Positions 1 to 8,274 of a DNA stretch of 64,000 bases are shown here, piece after piece. The stretch spans positions 2,765,001-2,829,000 of the forward strand of contig NC_016027.1 of NCBI RefSeq assembly GCF_000182745.2. The letters run 5' to 3'. The position numbers and the translations under genes were made by a program. The first letter of the stretch is position 1. Each line of letters begins with the position of its first letter. Origin of the DNA: Komagataeibacter medellinensis NBRC 3288 (lineage in GTDB: Bacteria; Pseudomonadota; Alphaproteobacteria; Acetobacterales; Acetobacteraceae). The notes beneath the pieces are model-generated. The model did not search any database. It saw only the letters and a program-made list of their open reading frames with translations, and had not been told where the DNA came from.

Positions 1-390
1 GGGCGCCCCCGCCGCTGTGGCTGGTTTGATGCCGTGCTGGTGCGCCGTGCGGTGCGCGTGGGGGGCGTAAACGGCCTGGCGCTGACCAAGCTGGATGTGC
101 TGGACGGGCTGGACGAAATCAGCATCTGCGTCGGTTATGAACTGGACGGCAAGAAGATTACGTCTTTCCCTTCCGCTCCCGGCGCGCAGCAGCGTATCCG
201 CCCGGTGTTCGAGACGATGGAAGGTTGGAAGGACAGCACAAAAGGCGCACGCTCCTGGGCTGAACTGCCTGCGCAGGCCATCAAGTATGTCCGTCGAATC
301 GAGGAACTGGTGGAAGCGCCAGTTACCCTGCTGTCCACCAGCCCCGAACGTGACGATACCATCCTGATGCGCGACCCGTTCGAGGACTGA
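1..390 (+). CDS. purA: adenylosuccinate synthetase, C-terminal part (cut by window start)
   Basis: The reading frame is open from base 1 and ends in TGA at 388-390, giving about 129 residues of the C-terminal third of adenylosuccinate synthetase. This enzyme makes adenylosuccinate from IMP, aspartate and GTP in the cytoplasm, the first committed step to AMP. The family motif [11 protein letters not shown] is at the very start, followed by the conserved [18 protein letters not shown] stretch and the tail [17 protein letters not shown]. The N-terminal GTP-binding part lies outside the window. It converges with rpoH across a shared bidirectional terminator. Identification is secure; only the missing 5' end limits it. 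Confidence 0.95.
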   Translation, partial: GRPRRCGWFDAVLVRRAVRVGGVNGLALTKLDVLDGLDEISICVGYELDGKKITSFPSAPGAQQRIRPVFETMEGWKDSTKGARSWAELPAQAIKYVRRIEELVEAPVTLLSTSPERDDTILMRDPFED

Positions 391-409
391 TCAAAACGGG
401 ACAGATGTT

Positions 410-456
410 TCTGTGTGCCGCTTTTTTTGAAATGCGGCATTTCCTGAATGTCTTTA
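410..456. repeat. decayed copy of intergenic repeat family A
   Basis: The stretch GTGTGCCGC, a T-run, then GCGGCATTTCCTGAATG and TCTTTAAAAA resembles the left hairpin and spacer of the family A repeats found intact at 19654, 42216 and 46160. The second hairpin is missing. I treat it as a degenerate copy between purA and its terminator. Confidence 0.4.
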
Positions 457-460
457 AAAA

Positions 461-495
461 AAGCCCCACAGGCCATTGGCCTGCGGGGCTTTTTT
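461..495. terminator. bidirectional terminator between purA and rpoH
   Basis: AAGCCCC-A-CAGGCC pairs with GGCCTG-C-GGGGCTT around a 3-nt loop, flanked by a T-run on the plus side and an A-run on the other. It can terminate both converging genes. Confidence 0.85.
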
Positions 496-521
496 AATAA
501 TAGGGCGGGGAAAGTGTGGGG

Positions 522-1418
522 TCAGGCCGGAACCTGTTCCCCGTGCTGCGCGCGGCGGGTGGCGACTTCCGCCTTCATGGCAGCCTGTAGCTTTTCAAAG
601 GCGCGAACCTCGATCTGGCGCACGCGCTCACGCGAAATGCTGTAGACATGGGACAGGTCTTCCAGCGTGGCCGGTTCATCTTTGAGCCGCCGTTCAGTCA
701 GGATATGGCGTTCACGGTCATTCAGCGTTTTCAGCGCATTGGCCAGAAGCGCCTGCCGACCGGAATATTCCTCGCTCTGGGCAAGGGTTTCTTCCTGGTT
801 GTCGTTGTCATCAACCAGCCAGTCCTGCCATTCCCCTTCGCCGTCCATACGCAGCGGCGCGTTCAGGCTGTGGTCGGGGGCGGCAAGCCTGCGATTCATG
901 TTGACCACGTCCTGCTCGGGCACACCAAGGGACTGGGCAATCTTGTTGACCTGCTCGGGCTTGAGGTCACCATCATCAATGGCCTGCATCTGCCCCTTCA
1001 GGCGGCGCAGGTTGAAGAACAGCTTTTTCTGGGCAGCGGTCGTACCGATTTTCACAAGCGACCAGCTATGCAAGATGTATTCCTGTATAGCGGCCCGGAT
1101 CCACCACATGGCGTATGTCGCCAGCCTGAAGCCACGATCAGGGTCGAAGCGGCGGACCGCCTGCATCATCCCGATATTGCCTTCGCTGATCAATTCACCA
1201 ACCGGCAGGCCATAACCACGGTAGCCCATGGCAATCTTGGCAACCAGCCGCAGGTGGGAGGTAACAAGTTTATGCGCGGCTTCGGTATCGCCCTTGTCTT
1301 TCCAGGAGCGAGACAGGCGGAGTTCCTCCTCGGGGGAGAGCATGGGGAATTTACGGATATCCCGAAGATATTTGGACAGGTTGTTTTCGGGACCGGAAAT
1401 GAGAGCAGAAGAGGCCAT
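522..1418 (-). CDS. rpoH: RNA polymerase heat-shock sigma factor RpoH (sigma-32)
   Basis: This 298-residue sigma-70 family protein has region 1.2 (LSKYLRDIRKFPMLSPEEE), region 2 (GYRGYGLPVGELISEGNIGMMQAVRRFDP, then ATYAMWWIRAAIQEYI) and region 4 (YSISRERVRQIEVRAFEKL). The RpoH box QKKLFFNLRRLK follows region 2 and separates RpoH from the housekeeping RpoD. It directs transcription of chaperone and protease genes such as htpG, also in this window. The start ATG is preceded by ACAGGAG at good spacing. It is apparently monocistronic and converges with purA. Alphaproteobacteria often carry more than one RpoH, so which paralogue this is cannot be told here. Confidence 0.95.
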   Translation of the reverse strand: MASSALISGPENNLSKYLRDIRKFPMLSPEEELRLSRSWKDKGDTEAAHKLVTSHLRLVAKIAMGYRGYGLPVGELISEGNIGMMQAVRRFDPDRGFRLATYAMWWIRAAIQEYILHSWSLVKIGTTAAQKKLFFNLRRLKGQMQAIDDGDLKPEQVNKIAQSLGVPEQDVVNMNRRLAAPDHSLNAPLRMDGEGEWQDWLVDDNDNQEETLAQSEEYSGRQALLANALKTLNDRERHILTERRLKDEPATLEDLSHVYSISRERVRQIEVRAFEKLQAAMKAEVATRRAQHGEQVPA

Positions 1419-1661
1419 TGCAACGGACTCCTGTTCCAGAGGGATGGGGCATGTGTTAATCCGGTCTAACGTGACCGTAACCGGCGGGGTTGCATCATCA
1501 CTCTGCTAGACGCACGACTGGACTTCTCACGTCCCCGTATCCAGCCCCCGATTGAGCAGCCTGATACAGGACGTCCAGTTAGCCTGGGGGCGTCGGCCCC
1601 GGCGAACAATCACCGAACATACGGATATGACCCCGCTGAGTCAAGAAATGAAGGTTCCGCT

Positions 1662-2633
1662 TCAGGCAATACTGCCCAGCAGGCTGGTAAAATCATCTGG
1701 TGGCGCGGTTTCAAACAGCATCGGCTCACCGCTGCGCGGATGGACAAAGCCCAGCCTGCGCGCGTGCAGCGCTTGGCGGGGAAAGTCGAGTGCCGCATCT
1801 TTTGCAGCCGGTGACAGGGCGCGCGCCGCTGCCGGTATGCGGCGCAGGTAAACCGGGTCACCCACCAGTGCGTGCCCGGCATGGGCGAAATGCACCCGGA
1901 TCTGATGAGTGCGCCCGGTGGCCAGCTTGCATTCCACATGTGCCAGACCGCCATGGAAGGTTTCGAGGATACGGTAATGGGTCAGTGCATGCTTGCCGCC
2001 ACCATTGGCAATAACCGCCATGCGTTTGCGGTCGCGCCGGTCCCGGCCAATCGCACCATCGAACGATCCCTGTGCCGGGGTGGGAATGCCCCAGCAGATG
2101 GCCTGATAGGCGCGGTCCATCCGACGTTCGGCAAAGGCGAGGGAAAGCGCCTGATGTGCCATTTCCGTCTTGGCTGCGACCATGATGCCCGATGTGTCCT
2201 TATCCAGCCTGTGTACGATGCCCGGCCGCCGCTCGCCACCTATGCCGGTCAGGCTGTCGCCGCAATGGGCCAGCAGGGCGTTGACCAGGGTGCCGTCCTC
2301 GTTGCCCGGTGCGGGGTGGACCACCATGCCCGCAGGCTTGTCGAGCACGATCAGGTCGCGGTCCTCATATAATATATCCAGCGCAATGTCCTGTCCCTGT
2401 GGGGTGGTGGGGATTGCGGGGGGGATGTGAATTTCATAACACATGCCTGCCCGCACCGGTTCGGCAGGGTCGCGCAGGGGGCTGCCATTGCGTAGCAGGT
2501 GACCGCTTTCCATGAGTGACTTCACGCGCGAGCGCGACAGTGTGTCCACCATGGTGGCGATGAAGCGGTCGGTACGCTGCCCCGCGTCATCCGCACTGGC
2601 GATGACGGGGGCAGGGGGGGCTGTGTCGGTCAT
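1662..2633 (-). CDS. rluD: RluA-family 23S rRNA pseudouridine synthase (RluD-like)
   Basis: A 323-residue protein with an N-terminal S4 RNA-binding domain (about residues 20-80: DRFIATMVDTLSRSRVKSLMESG) followed by the catalytic pseudouridine synthase domain. The signature HRLDKDTSGIMV contains the catalytic Asp, and GRTHQIRVHFAHAGHALVGDPVY is the other conserved block. Length and S4 domain fit RluD, which modifies helix 69 of 23S rRNA; RluC-like specificity cannot be excluded. It is divergent from the small membrane protein at 2682. The 243-bp gap between its stop and rpoH holds the rpoH promoter region; I could not pick a promoter with confidence. Confidence 0.85.
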   Translation of the reverse strand: MTDTAPPAPVIASADDAGQRTDRFIATMVDTLSRSRVKSLMESGHLLRNGSPLRDPAEPVRAGMCYEIHIPPAIPTTPQGQDIALDILYEDRDLIVLDKPAGMVVHPAPGNEDGTLVNALLAHCGDSLTGIGGERRPGIVHRLDKDTSGIMVAAKTEMAHQALSLAFAERRMDRAYQAICWGIPTPAQGSFDGAIGRDRRDRKRMAVIANGGGKHALTHYRILETFHGGLAHVECKLATGRTHQIRVHFAHAGHALVGDPVYLRRIPAAARALSPAAKDAALDFPRQALHARRLGFVHPRSGEPMLFETAPPDDFTSLLGSIA

Positions 2634-2681
2634 GGCATGTGTCTATCGGAAAAAACGGCATTCGGGAACGGAAAGCACATA

Positions 2682-3035
2682 ATGGAAAAACAGGGCTCAC
2701 GCGCGCTGCTTGCTGCGGTTATCGGGATGGGGGTGCTGCTGTTCATCGGTTCGCTGGTGCTGGTCGGGGTGCTGGTGCATCGTATGATGCACCCCCGTCC
2801 CGCCGTGCAGTCGGATGCACAAGTGGCTGCATTGCCGGCACGGCCAATGGATGGCGGCATACAGGCGCCGCTGCTGCTGGATGAGGCGCCGGGCACGCAT
2901 GTCGCATCCGTGACGGCCCGGTCCGACGGGCTGCTGGCCATCGGGTTGTCTGGCGGGGAGGGGGCGGACCGTATCGTGATATGGGACCCGGCGGGGCAGC
3001 GTATCGTGGCGCGGTTGGTGATCGGCCATCCCTGA
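2682..3035 (+). CDS. small membrane protein, DUF6476-like
   Basis: A 117-residue protein with one N-terminal transmembrane helix (about residues 8-32, LLAAVIGMGVLLFIGSLVLVGVLV) and a hydrophilic C-terminal domain ending IVIWDPAGQRIVARLVIGHP. That tail and the position divergent from rluD and beside a tRNA match, from memory, the alphaproteobacterial DUF6476 family of unknown function. I start at ATG 2682 because it has GGAAAG upstream; an ATG at 2637 would overlap the start of rluD. No function can be assigned. Confidence 0.7.
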   Translation: MEKQGSRALLAAVIGMGVLLFIGSLVLVGVLVHRMMHPRPAVQSDAQVAALPARPMDGGIQAPLLLDEAPGTHVASVTARSDGLLAIGLSGGEGADRIVIWDPAGQRIVARLVIGHP

Positions 3036-3126
3036 ATTGTGGAACCTGGCAGAAAACCGGGAAGGGGGAGTGATTATCCCCTTGCATCAGGTCCGCAGAT
3101 CGCATAGAAGGCGGCCATCGGCCAGT

Positions 3127-3202
3127 GTCCCGTTCGTCTAGAGGCCTAGGACGCCGCCCTCTCACGGCGGCAACACGAGTTCGAATCTCGTACGGGACGC
3201 CA
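3127..3202 (+). tRNA. tRNA-Glu (anticodon CTC)
   Basis: The acceptor stem GTCCCGT pairs with ACGGGAC at 3192-3198. The D-arm is GTCTAGAGGCCTAGGAC, the anticodon stem CCGCC/GGCGG encloses CTCTCAC with anticodon CTC, and the T-arm is CGAGTTCGAATCTCG. The discriminator is G and CCA is encoded. Its own terminator follows 30 bases downstream. Confidence 0.95.
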
Positions 3203-3231
3203 TTTTTTCTCAATAATATGGTCGCTTCATG

Positions 3232-3255
3232 AAACCCGCCTCAAGGCGGGTTTTT
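3232..3255 (+). terminator. terminator of tRNA-Glu
   Basis: AAACCCGCC-TCAA-GGCGGGTTTTT is a perfect GC-rich hairpin with a UUCG-free 4-nt loop and a T-run. It separates the tRNA from the cellulose locus. Confidence 0.9.
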
Positions 3256-3290
3256 CGTATGTAATCAGGGTTATCTATTTTTATCGAACA

Positions 3291-3320
3291 GCAATCTTTT
3301 CCTGTTCATGGCAATCTTTT
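3291..3320 (+). repeat. two direct repeats GCAATCTTTT spaced 20 bp
   Basis: GCAATCTTTT occurs at 3291-3300 and again at 3311-3320. A start-to-start distance of 20 bp is two helical turns, so both copies face the same side of DNA, as expected for tandem regulator sites. No regulator is identified. Confidence 0.4.
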
Positions 3321-3380
3321 TTATATTAATATATAATAAAGGCATCTTATGCCTCTATTTTTGCCGTCCGTCTAAAAACA

Positions 3381-3394
3381 TTGATTTAGATCAA
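3381..3394. promoter_or_regulatory. FNR/CRP-family binding site in the cellulose leader
   Basis: TTGATTTAGATCAA is a perfect match to the FNR-type consensus TTGAT-N4-ATCAA. It lies about 430 bp upstream of bcsZ in the AT-rich promoter area. From memory, a CRP/FNR-family protein has been linked genetically to cellulose-gene expression in Komagataeibacter hansenii, which agrees with a functional site. Confidence 0.6.
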
Positions 3395-3823
3395 CGTGCA
3401 TTGAAATTTAAAAATATTTTCCGTCTTTTAATTTTCAGGCAGATGGCAGCATAGTGGAATCCTGTCATTTTCCGTATTTATCCTTTGAATTTCTGCAAGA
3501 ATTATCCCCGGTAACCGGGAGGACGTGAGTCGGAGCCGACGTGACATAAATGCAACTTTTCTTGCGTTCCGGTTTGTTGGTGTGTGGGGGCTGTTTCACC
3601 GCGGGGGCGTAAGACGTTATGGTTCCCCCGGAATGAAGTCCTTAATCTGACATCGGTACCCTTTATCTTGCAGGATGAAGGAGTTTGCGATTAAGCCGTG
3701 ATGGCACGGCGGACGGGAAACTGAACATCGAACCCTGCTGGTGATTGCATGGGTTCTGATTTCTGAGTGGTATGGTGATCGATGCTGTTGGATTTTATGA
3801 AGCTGCAAAAACAGGTATCCGGA

Positions 3824-4861
3824 ATGGAACGTCGTTCTTTTCTGTCTGTCATGGCGGCAGTTGGCAGTATGTCGTTCATTTCTTCCGCAGTTGCAGCAGA
3901 TGACCCTGTCATAAACGCCCAGTGGGCCATTTTCCGCACAAAATATTTTCATGCCGATGGCCGGATTATCGATACCGGCAATAGTGGTGAGTCCCATAGT
4001 GAAGGGCAGGGCTACGGCATGCTCTTCGCCGCAACCGCAGGCGACCAGACTACGTTCGAAGCCCTGTGGGCCTGGACACGTACCAACCTGCAACACAAGA
4101 CCGACAAGCTGTTTTCCTGGCGCTACCTTGATGGGCACAATCCGCCGGTAGCCGACAAGAATAATGCGACCGATGGTGATCTGCTGATTGCGCTGGGTCT
4201 GGTACGCGCCGGGAAGCGTTGGGACAGGGCCGACTATATTCAGGACGCTATTGCCATCTATGGTGATGTGCTGAAGCTCATGACCATGCAGGTCGGGCCC
4301 TATAAGGTCCTGCTCCCTGGCGGTGTGGGTTTCGTGAATAAGGATTCGGTTACGCTTAACCTGTCCTACTACGTCATGCCCTCCCTCATGCAGGCGGTTG
4401 CGCTGTCTGGTGATGCAGGCTGGCAGAAGGTGATAGCGGACGGGCTCCTAATCATCGGTCAGGCCCGATTCGGGGAATGGAAGCTTCCACCGGATTGGAT
4501 TTCGATCAATCGACAGAGCGTGCATGTCTCCATCGCCAAGGGGTGGCCGCCACGTTTCTCCTATGATGCGATTCGTGTGCCGCTGTACCTTTACTGGGCC
4601 CATATGCTTTCCCCGGAACTGCTGGCTGGCTATGCAAACTTCTGGAACCATTTCGGCGCGTCCGCCCTGCCGGGCTGGGTCGATCTGACCAACGGGACTC
4701 GTTCGCCTTACAACGCGCCGCCAGGGTATCTTGCTGTAGCAACGTGTTCCGGCCTGGCGTCTGCCGGTGGGTTACCGACGCTGAACAATGCGCCGGATTA
4801 TTATTCTGCTGCCCTGACATTGCTGGTTTATATTGCCCGTGGCGAGGGAGGGGGAATGTGA
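3824..4861 (+). CDS. bcsZ: endo-beta-1,4-glucanase, GH8 (CMCax)
   Basis: A secreted cellulase of glycoside hydrolase family 8 that trims nascent glucan in the periplasm and improves cellulose yield and assembly. From ATG 3824 it has 345 residues, the usual CMCax length. The catalytic acid is in SHSEGQGYGM (Glu60) and the catalytic base region is RFSYDAIRVPLY (Asp248). The N-terminus MERRSFLSVMAAVGSM to AVAA is a signal peptide with an RRSFL pair that resembles a Tat motif. In-frame ATGs at 3782 and 3797 would add a hydrophilic extension. The gene opens the cellulose operon, and its stop overlaps the GTG start of ccpAx in GTGA. Confidence 0.93.
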   Translation: MERRSFLSVMAAVGSMSFISSAVAADDPVINAQWAIFRTKYFHADGRIIDTGNSGESHSEGQGYGMLFAATAGDQTTFEALWAWTRTNLQHKTDKLFSWRYLDGHNPPVADKNNATDGDLLIALGLVRAGKRWDRADYIQDAIAIYGDVLKLMTMQVGPYKVLLPGGVGFVNKDSVTLNLSYYVMPSLMQAVALSGDAGWQKVIADGLLIIGQARFGEWKLPPDWISINRQSVHVSIAKGWPPRFSYDAIRVPLYLYWAHMLSPELLAGYANFWNHFGASALPGWVDLTNGTRSPYNAPPGYLAVATCSGLASAGGLPTLNNAPDYYSAALTLLVYIARGEGGGM

Positions 4862-5850
4862 CTACGTCCAATAAGGAAAATGTGGTAGCGACTCCGCGTC
4901 CGACTGTGGATATGAATAATCCGCAGGACGTGGCCCGTATGCTGACCGGTGGCTATGGACTGAGCGGGGAGGGGTTTCATTATCATTCCTTTACGCGCCC
5001 GGTCATGCTGGATGTGACACCGGATCTACCCTCTGGTTACGAGGATGACACACGGCACCATTTGGACGATAACGTCACCGAATGCTCCTCCGTTCCGACT
5101 GCGGAGCCGGAACCCGTGGCCGAACCGGTGCATACGCCCGTAGCGCCTCCAGTTATTGCCGAAATTGCGCCCACGCCTCCTCCGCCGCCGCCTGCACCAC
5201 CGCCGCCGCCGCCCCATACGCCGGTCGTGGCGCCTGCGCCGCATCAGCCCGAAGTGGTGGTGGACGTGCCTGTGCCCGAACCTGTGGTTGAAGTTGCCAA
5301 GGCGCAGGTTTCCGTCGCACCGGAAAAACCCCAGTTCGCGCCGACGGCGCAGGTTGCCCCTGCACCTTCTGCCGATACAGCGGCAACGGCCGGACGTGAA
5401 CGGCGTGGACTACAGCCTTTTGCTGCTTCGCCCTCCACCCCTGCCGCCGCTACGCCGCCGCGTGCGGCTTTCTCCGATGCGCCGACGGTCCAGGCCGATG
5501 ACTGGGCACCGGTGCCAAAGGCCCAGCAGCGCCGCGGTCAGCGCCCGACCGGACCGGGATTCTTTTTTGCCAAAGGGAATGACCGGGTCGTGACCGCCCG
5601 TCTGTTTCAGCCGGTAGCAGTGACACGTCCTGCTCCCAAACCTGCCACCAAGGTGACCACGATGACCAAATTCGACAAGAACGCACAGAATAACCCGGTG
5701 GGGCGTCGTCCTGCACCATCTGACAATTCGCCGACCCTGACGGAAGTTTTCATGACACTGGGCGGTCGCGCCACGGACCGCCTGGTCCCCAAGCCCAGCC
5801 TGCGTGATGCCCTGTTACGCAAGCGCGAGGAAGAAAACGGGCAATCCTGA
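4858..5850 (+). CDS. ccpAx: cellulose-complementing protein CcpAx (BcsH)
   Basis: A Komagataeibacter-specific accessory protein needed for ordered crystalline cellulose; from memory it interacts with BcsD and helps line up the terminal complexes. I choose GTG 4858, which overlaps the bcsZ stop (GTGA) and has the strong site GAGGGAGGGGGA just upstream, giving 330 residues. After a short N-terminal domain (about 1-60, with GYGLSGEGFHYHSFTRPV) comes a long low-complexity Pro/Ala/Val region (about 80-230) that is probably disordered. The conserved C-terminal motif EVFMTLGGRATDRL followed by PSLRDALLRKREEE identifies the family. No signal peptide or membrane helix is visible, so it is cytoplasmic. 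A 185-bp gap separates it from bcsA. Confidence 0.9.
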   Translation: MTTSNKENVVATPRPTVDMNNPQDVARMLTGGYGLSGEGFHYHSFTRPVMLDVTPDLPSGYEDDTRHHLDDNVTECSSVPTAEPEPVAEPVHTPVAPPVIAEIAPTPPPPPPAPPPPPPHTPVVAPAPHQPEVVVDVPVPEPVVEVAKAQVSVAPEKPQFAPTAQVAPAPSADTAATAGRERRGLQPFAASPSTPAAATPPRAAFSDAPTVQADDWAPVPKAQQRRGQRPTGPGFFFAKGNDRVVTARLFQPVAVTRPAPKPATKVTTMTKFDKNAQNNPVGRRPAPSDNSPTLTEVFMTLGGRATDRLVPKPSLRDALLRKREEENGQS

Positions 5851-6035
5851 GCTTGCCCGGGGCGCGTAGGGCCTGATGGCAGCCTGTCTGTTATGGATAA
5901 GGGATGCAGGCCCCGCCCCTATGAACCGCATGCCATGCGGGCCGAAAGGCGACATGAAGGACCGGAAGCGTCTGAAGGTTTTCTTTTTAGTGTAACTATC
6001 TGTTTTATCAGTATTTATTATCGGACGAATTATTG

Positions 6036-8273
6036 ATGCCAGAGGTTCAGTCGTCAGCGCCCGCAGAAAGTTGGTTTGATCGCTTTTCCAACAGGATACT
6101 GTCACTGCGTGGTGCCAGTTATATCGTTGGGGCCGTGGGCCTGCTTGCCCTGCTTGCTGCGACCACGGTTACGCTGTCGCTAAATGAGCAGCTGATTGTG
6201 GCATTAGTGTGCATTGCGGTCTTTTTTATCGTTGGTCGCCGCAAGAGCCGTCGTACCCAGATCTTCCTGGAAGTCCTGTCGGCACTGGTATCGCTGCGCT
6301 ACCTGACATGGCGTCTGACTGAAACGCTGGATTTCGAGACATGGCTCCAGGGCATGCTGGGTGTCACGCTGCTTCTGGCGGAACTGTACGCGCTCTACAT
6401 GCTGTTCCTCAGCTATTTCCAGACCATTTCTCCCCTTCATCGCGCGCCGATCCCCCTCTCGCCCAACCCGGATGACTGGCCGACGGTCGACATCTTTATT
6501 CCGACCTACGATGAGAGCCTGAGCATCGTGCGCCTGACGGTGCTGGGGGCGCTGGGTATCGACTGGCCACCGGAGAAGGTAAACGTCTATATCCTTGATG
6601 ATGGCAAACGTGAGGAGTTCGCCCGTTTTGCCGAGGAATGTGGCGCCCGCTACATCGCCCGCCCCGATAATGCACATGCCAAGGCCGGCAACCTTAACTA
6701 CGCCATCAAGCATACGTCTGGTGAACACATCCTGATCCTGGACTGCGATCACATCCCGACCCGCGCGTTCCTGCAGATCGCGATGGGGTGGATGGTCGAG
6801 GATCCGAAGATTGCCCTGATGCAGACGCCGCATCACTTCTATTCCCCCGATCCGTTCCAGCGGAACCTGGCGGTTGGTTACCGTACGCCGCCTGAAGGCA
6901 ATCTGTTTTATGGCGTTATTCAGGACGGTAACGATTTCTGGGATGCCACCTTCTTCTGCGGTTCGTGCGCCATCCTGCGCCGTAAGGCGATTGAGGAGAT
7001 TGACGGCTTCGCAACCGAGACCGTAACGGAAGATGCCCATACCGCCCTGCGCATGCAGCGTCGGGGATGGTCAACCGCCTATTTGCGCATCCCGCTTGCC
7101 AGTGGTCTGGCAACGGAACGCCTCATGACGCATATTGGTCAGCGCATGCGCTGGGCGCGTGGCATGATCCAGATCTTCCGCGTTGATAATCCCCTGCTCG
7201 GGCCCGGCCTGACGCTGGGCCAGCGGCTTTGCTATCTCTCGGCGATGACATCGTTCTTCTTCGCCGTCCCCCGTGTCATCTTCCTTGCTTCCCCGCTGGC
7301 GTTCCTGTTCTTCAACCAGAATATCATTGCAGCTTCGCCCGTAGCGGTTCTGGCTTACGCCATTCCTCACATGTTCCACTCCATCGCGACTGCGTCAAAG
7401 GTGAACAAGGGGTGGCGCTATTCATTCTGGAGCGAAGTGTACGAGACCGTCATGGCACTGTTCCTTGTGCGCGTGACCATCGTGACGATGCTGTTCCCTT
7501 CCAAGGGCAAGTTCAACGTGACGGAAAAAGGTGGTGTTCTGGAGAACGAGGAATTCGACCTCGGTGCGACATATCCGAACATCATCTTCGCTGTGATCAT
7601 GGCGGTTGGCCTGCTGCGCGGGCTATATGCCCTGATCTTCCAGCATTTGGACATAATCGGAGAGCGCGCTTACGCGCTGAACTGCATCTGGTCCGTGATC
7701 AGTCTCATCATCCTGCTTGCGGCCATTGCGGTGGGGCGTGAGACCAAGCAGATCCGGCACAGTCATCGTGTTGCCGCATGTATTCCCGTAACCGTTTACG
7801 ATTACGAAGGGAATTCAAGTCACGGGGTCACGCAGGATGTCTCCATGGGTGGCGTGGCCATTCACATGCCGTGGCGTAATGTAACACCGGACCAGCCGGT
7901 GCAGGCCGTGGTTCATGCCGTGCTGGATGGTGAGGTCGTCAATCTTCCCGCCACCATGATCCGCTCTGTAAACGGCAAGGCGGTTTTTACCTGGAACATC
8001 ACTTCGCTCTCGATTGAAGCCGCTGTCGTCCGGTTTGTGTTCGGTCGTGCCGATGCCTGGCTGCAGTGGAATGATTACGAAAATGACCAGCCGTTGCGAA
8101 GCCTGTGGAGCCTGATCTTCAGCATCAAGGCGCTGTTCCGCAAGAGGGGGCAGATAATGGCCCATAGTCGTCCGCAAAATAAACCCGTTGCATTGCCGGT
8201 TGAGCGCAGGGAGCCAACAAGCAGTCAGGGTGGTCAGAAACAGGAAGGAAAGATCAGTCGTGCGGCCTCGTGA
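6036..8273 (+). CDS. bcsA: cellulose synthase catalytic subunit BcsA (type I)
   Basis: The inner-membrane GT2 enzyme that polymerises UDP-glucose into beta-1,4-glucan and moves the chain through its own channel, activated by cyclic di-GMP. From ATG 6036 it has 745 residues. N-terminal helices cover about 25-130. The glycosyltransferase motifs are DDG (188-190), DCDH (236-239), TED (331-333) and QRMRW (369-373). Membrane helices follow between about 390 and 565. The C-terminal PilZ domain carries RHSHR (573-577) and DVSMGG (about 601-606), both intact, so c-di-GMP binding is expected. It is separate from bcsB, not fused as in some strains, and ends one base before the bcsB ATG. Confidence 0.97.
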   Translation: MPEVQSSAPAESWFDRFSNRILSLRGASYIVGAVGLLALLAATTVTLSLNEQLIVALVCIAVFFIVGRRKSRRTQIFLEVLSALVSLRYLTWRLTETLDFETWLQGMLGVTLLLAELYALYMLFLSYFQTISPLHRAPIPLSPNPDDWPTVDIFIPTYDESLSIVRLTVLGALGIDWPPEKVNVYILDDGKREEFARFAEECGARYIARPDNAHAKAGNLNYAIKHTSGEHILILDCDHIPTRAFLQIAMGWMVEDPKIALMQTPHHFYSPDPFQRNLAVGYRTPPEGNLFYGVIQDGNDFWDATFFCGSCAILRRKAIEEIDGFATETVTEDAHTALRMQRRGWSTAYLRIPLASGLATERLMTHIGQRMRWARGMIQIFRVDNPLLGPGLTLGQRLCYLSAMTSFFFAVPRVIFLASPLAFLFFNQNIIAASPVAVLAYAIPHMFHSIATASKVNKGWRYSFWSEVYETVMALFLVRVTIVTMLFPSKGKFNVTEKGGVLENEEFDLGATYPNIIFAVIMAVGLLRGLYALIFQHLDIIGERAYALNCIWSVISLIILLAAIAVGRETKQIRHSHRVAACIPVTVYDYEGNSSHGVTQDVSMGGVAIHMPWRNVTPDQPVQAVVHAVLDGEVVNLPATMIRSVNGKAVFTWNITSLSIEAAVVRFVFGRADAWLQWNDYENDQPLRSLWSLIFSIKALFRKRGQIMAHSRPQNKPVALPVERREPTSSQGGQKQEGKISRAAS

Positions 8274-8274
8274 T

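Larger units (their letters stand above)
3256..3823 (+). promoter_or_regulatory. long regulatory/leader region of the cellulose operon
   Basis: This is a 568-bp stretch without a convincing gene. Positions 3270-3480 are strikingly AT-rich against the window (for example TATTAATATATAATAAA near 3323-3340) and hold the direct repeats and FNR-type box listed separately; a promoter probably lies here. Positions 3505-3541 can form two consecutive hairpins, CCCGG-TAA-CCGGG and GTCGG-AG-CCGAC. Positions 3570-3635 might form a larger stem between TTCCGG and CCGGAA. I could not match any of this to a known riboswitch class, including c-di-GMP types. ORFs in this region are short and lack family features. 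Confidence 0.5.

Noticed and set aside
3500-3640. c-di-GMP riboswitch in the bcs leader
   Set aside because: Neither the GEMM-I tetraloop-receptor pattern nor the GEMM-II arrangement could be recognised; kept only as unassigned structure.
3617-4138. 173-codon minus-strand ORF across the bcsZ start
   Set aside because: It overlaps the bcsZ signal peptide and catalytic region antisense and has no family features.
5156-5593. Arg/Pro-rich alternate-frame ORF inside ccpAx
   Set aside because: It is the frame shift of the GC-rich Pro/Ala linker of CcpAx and has no independent signals.
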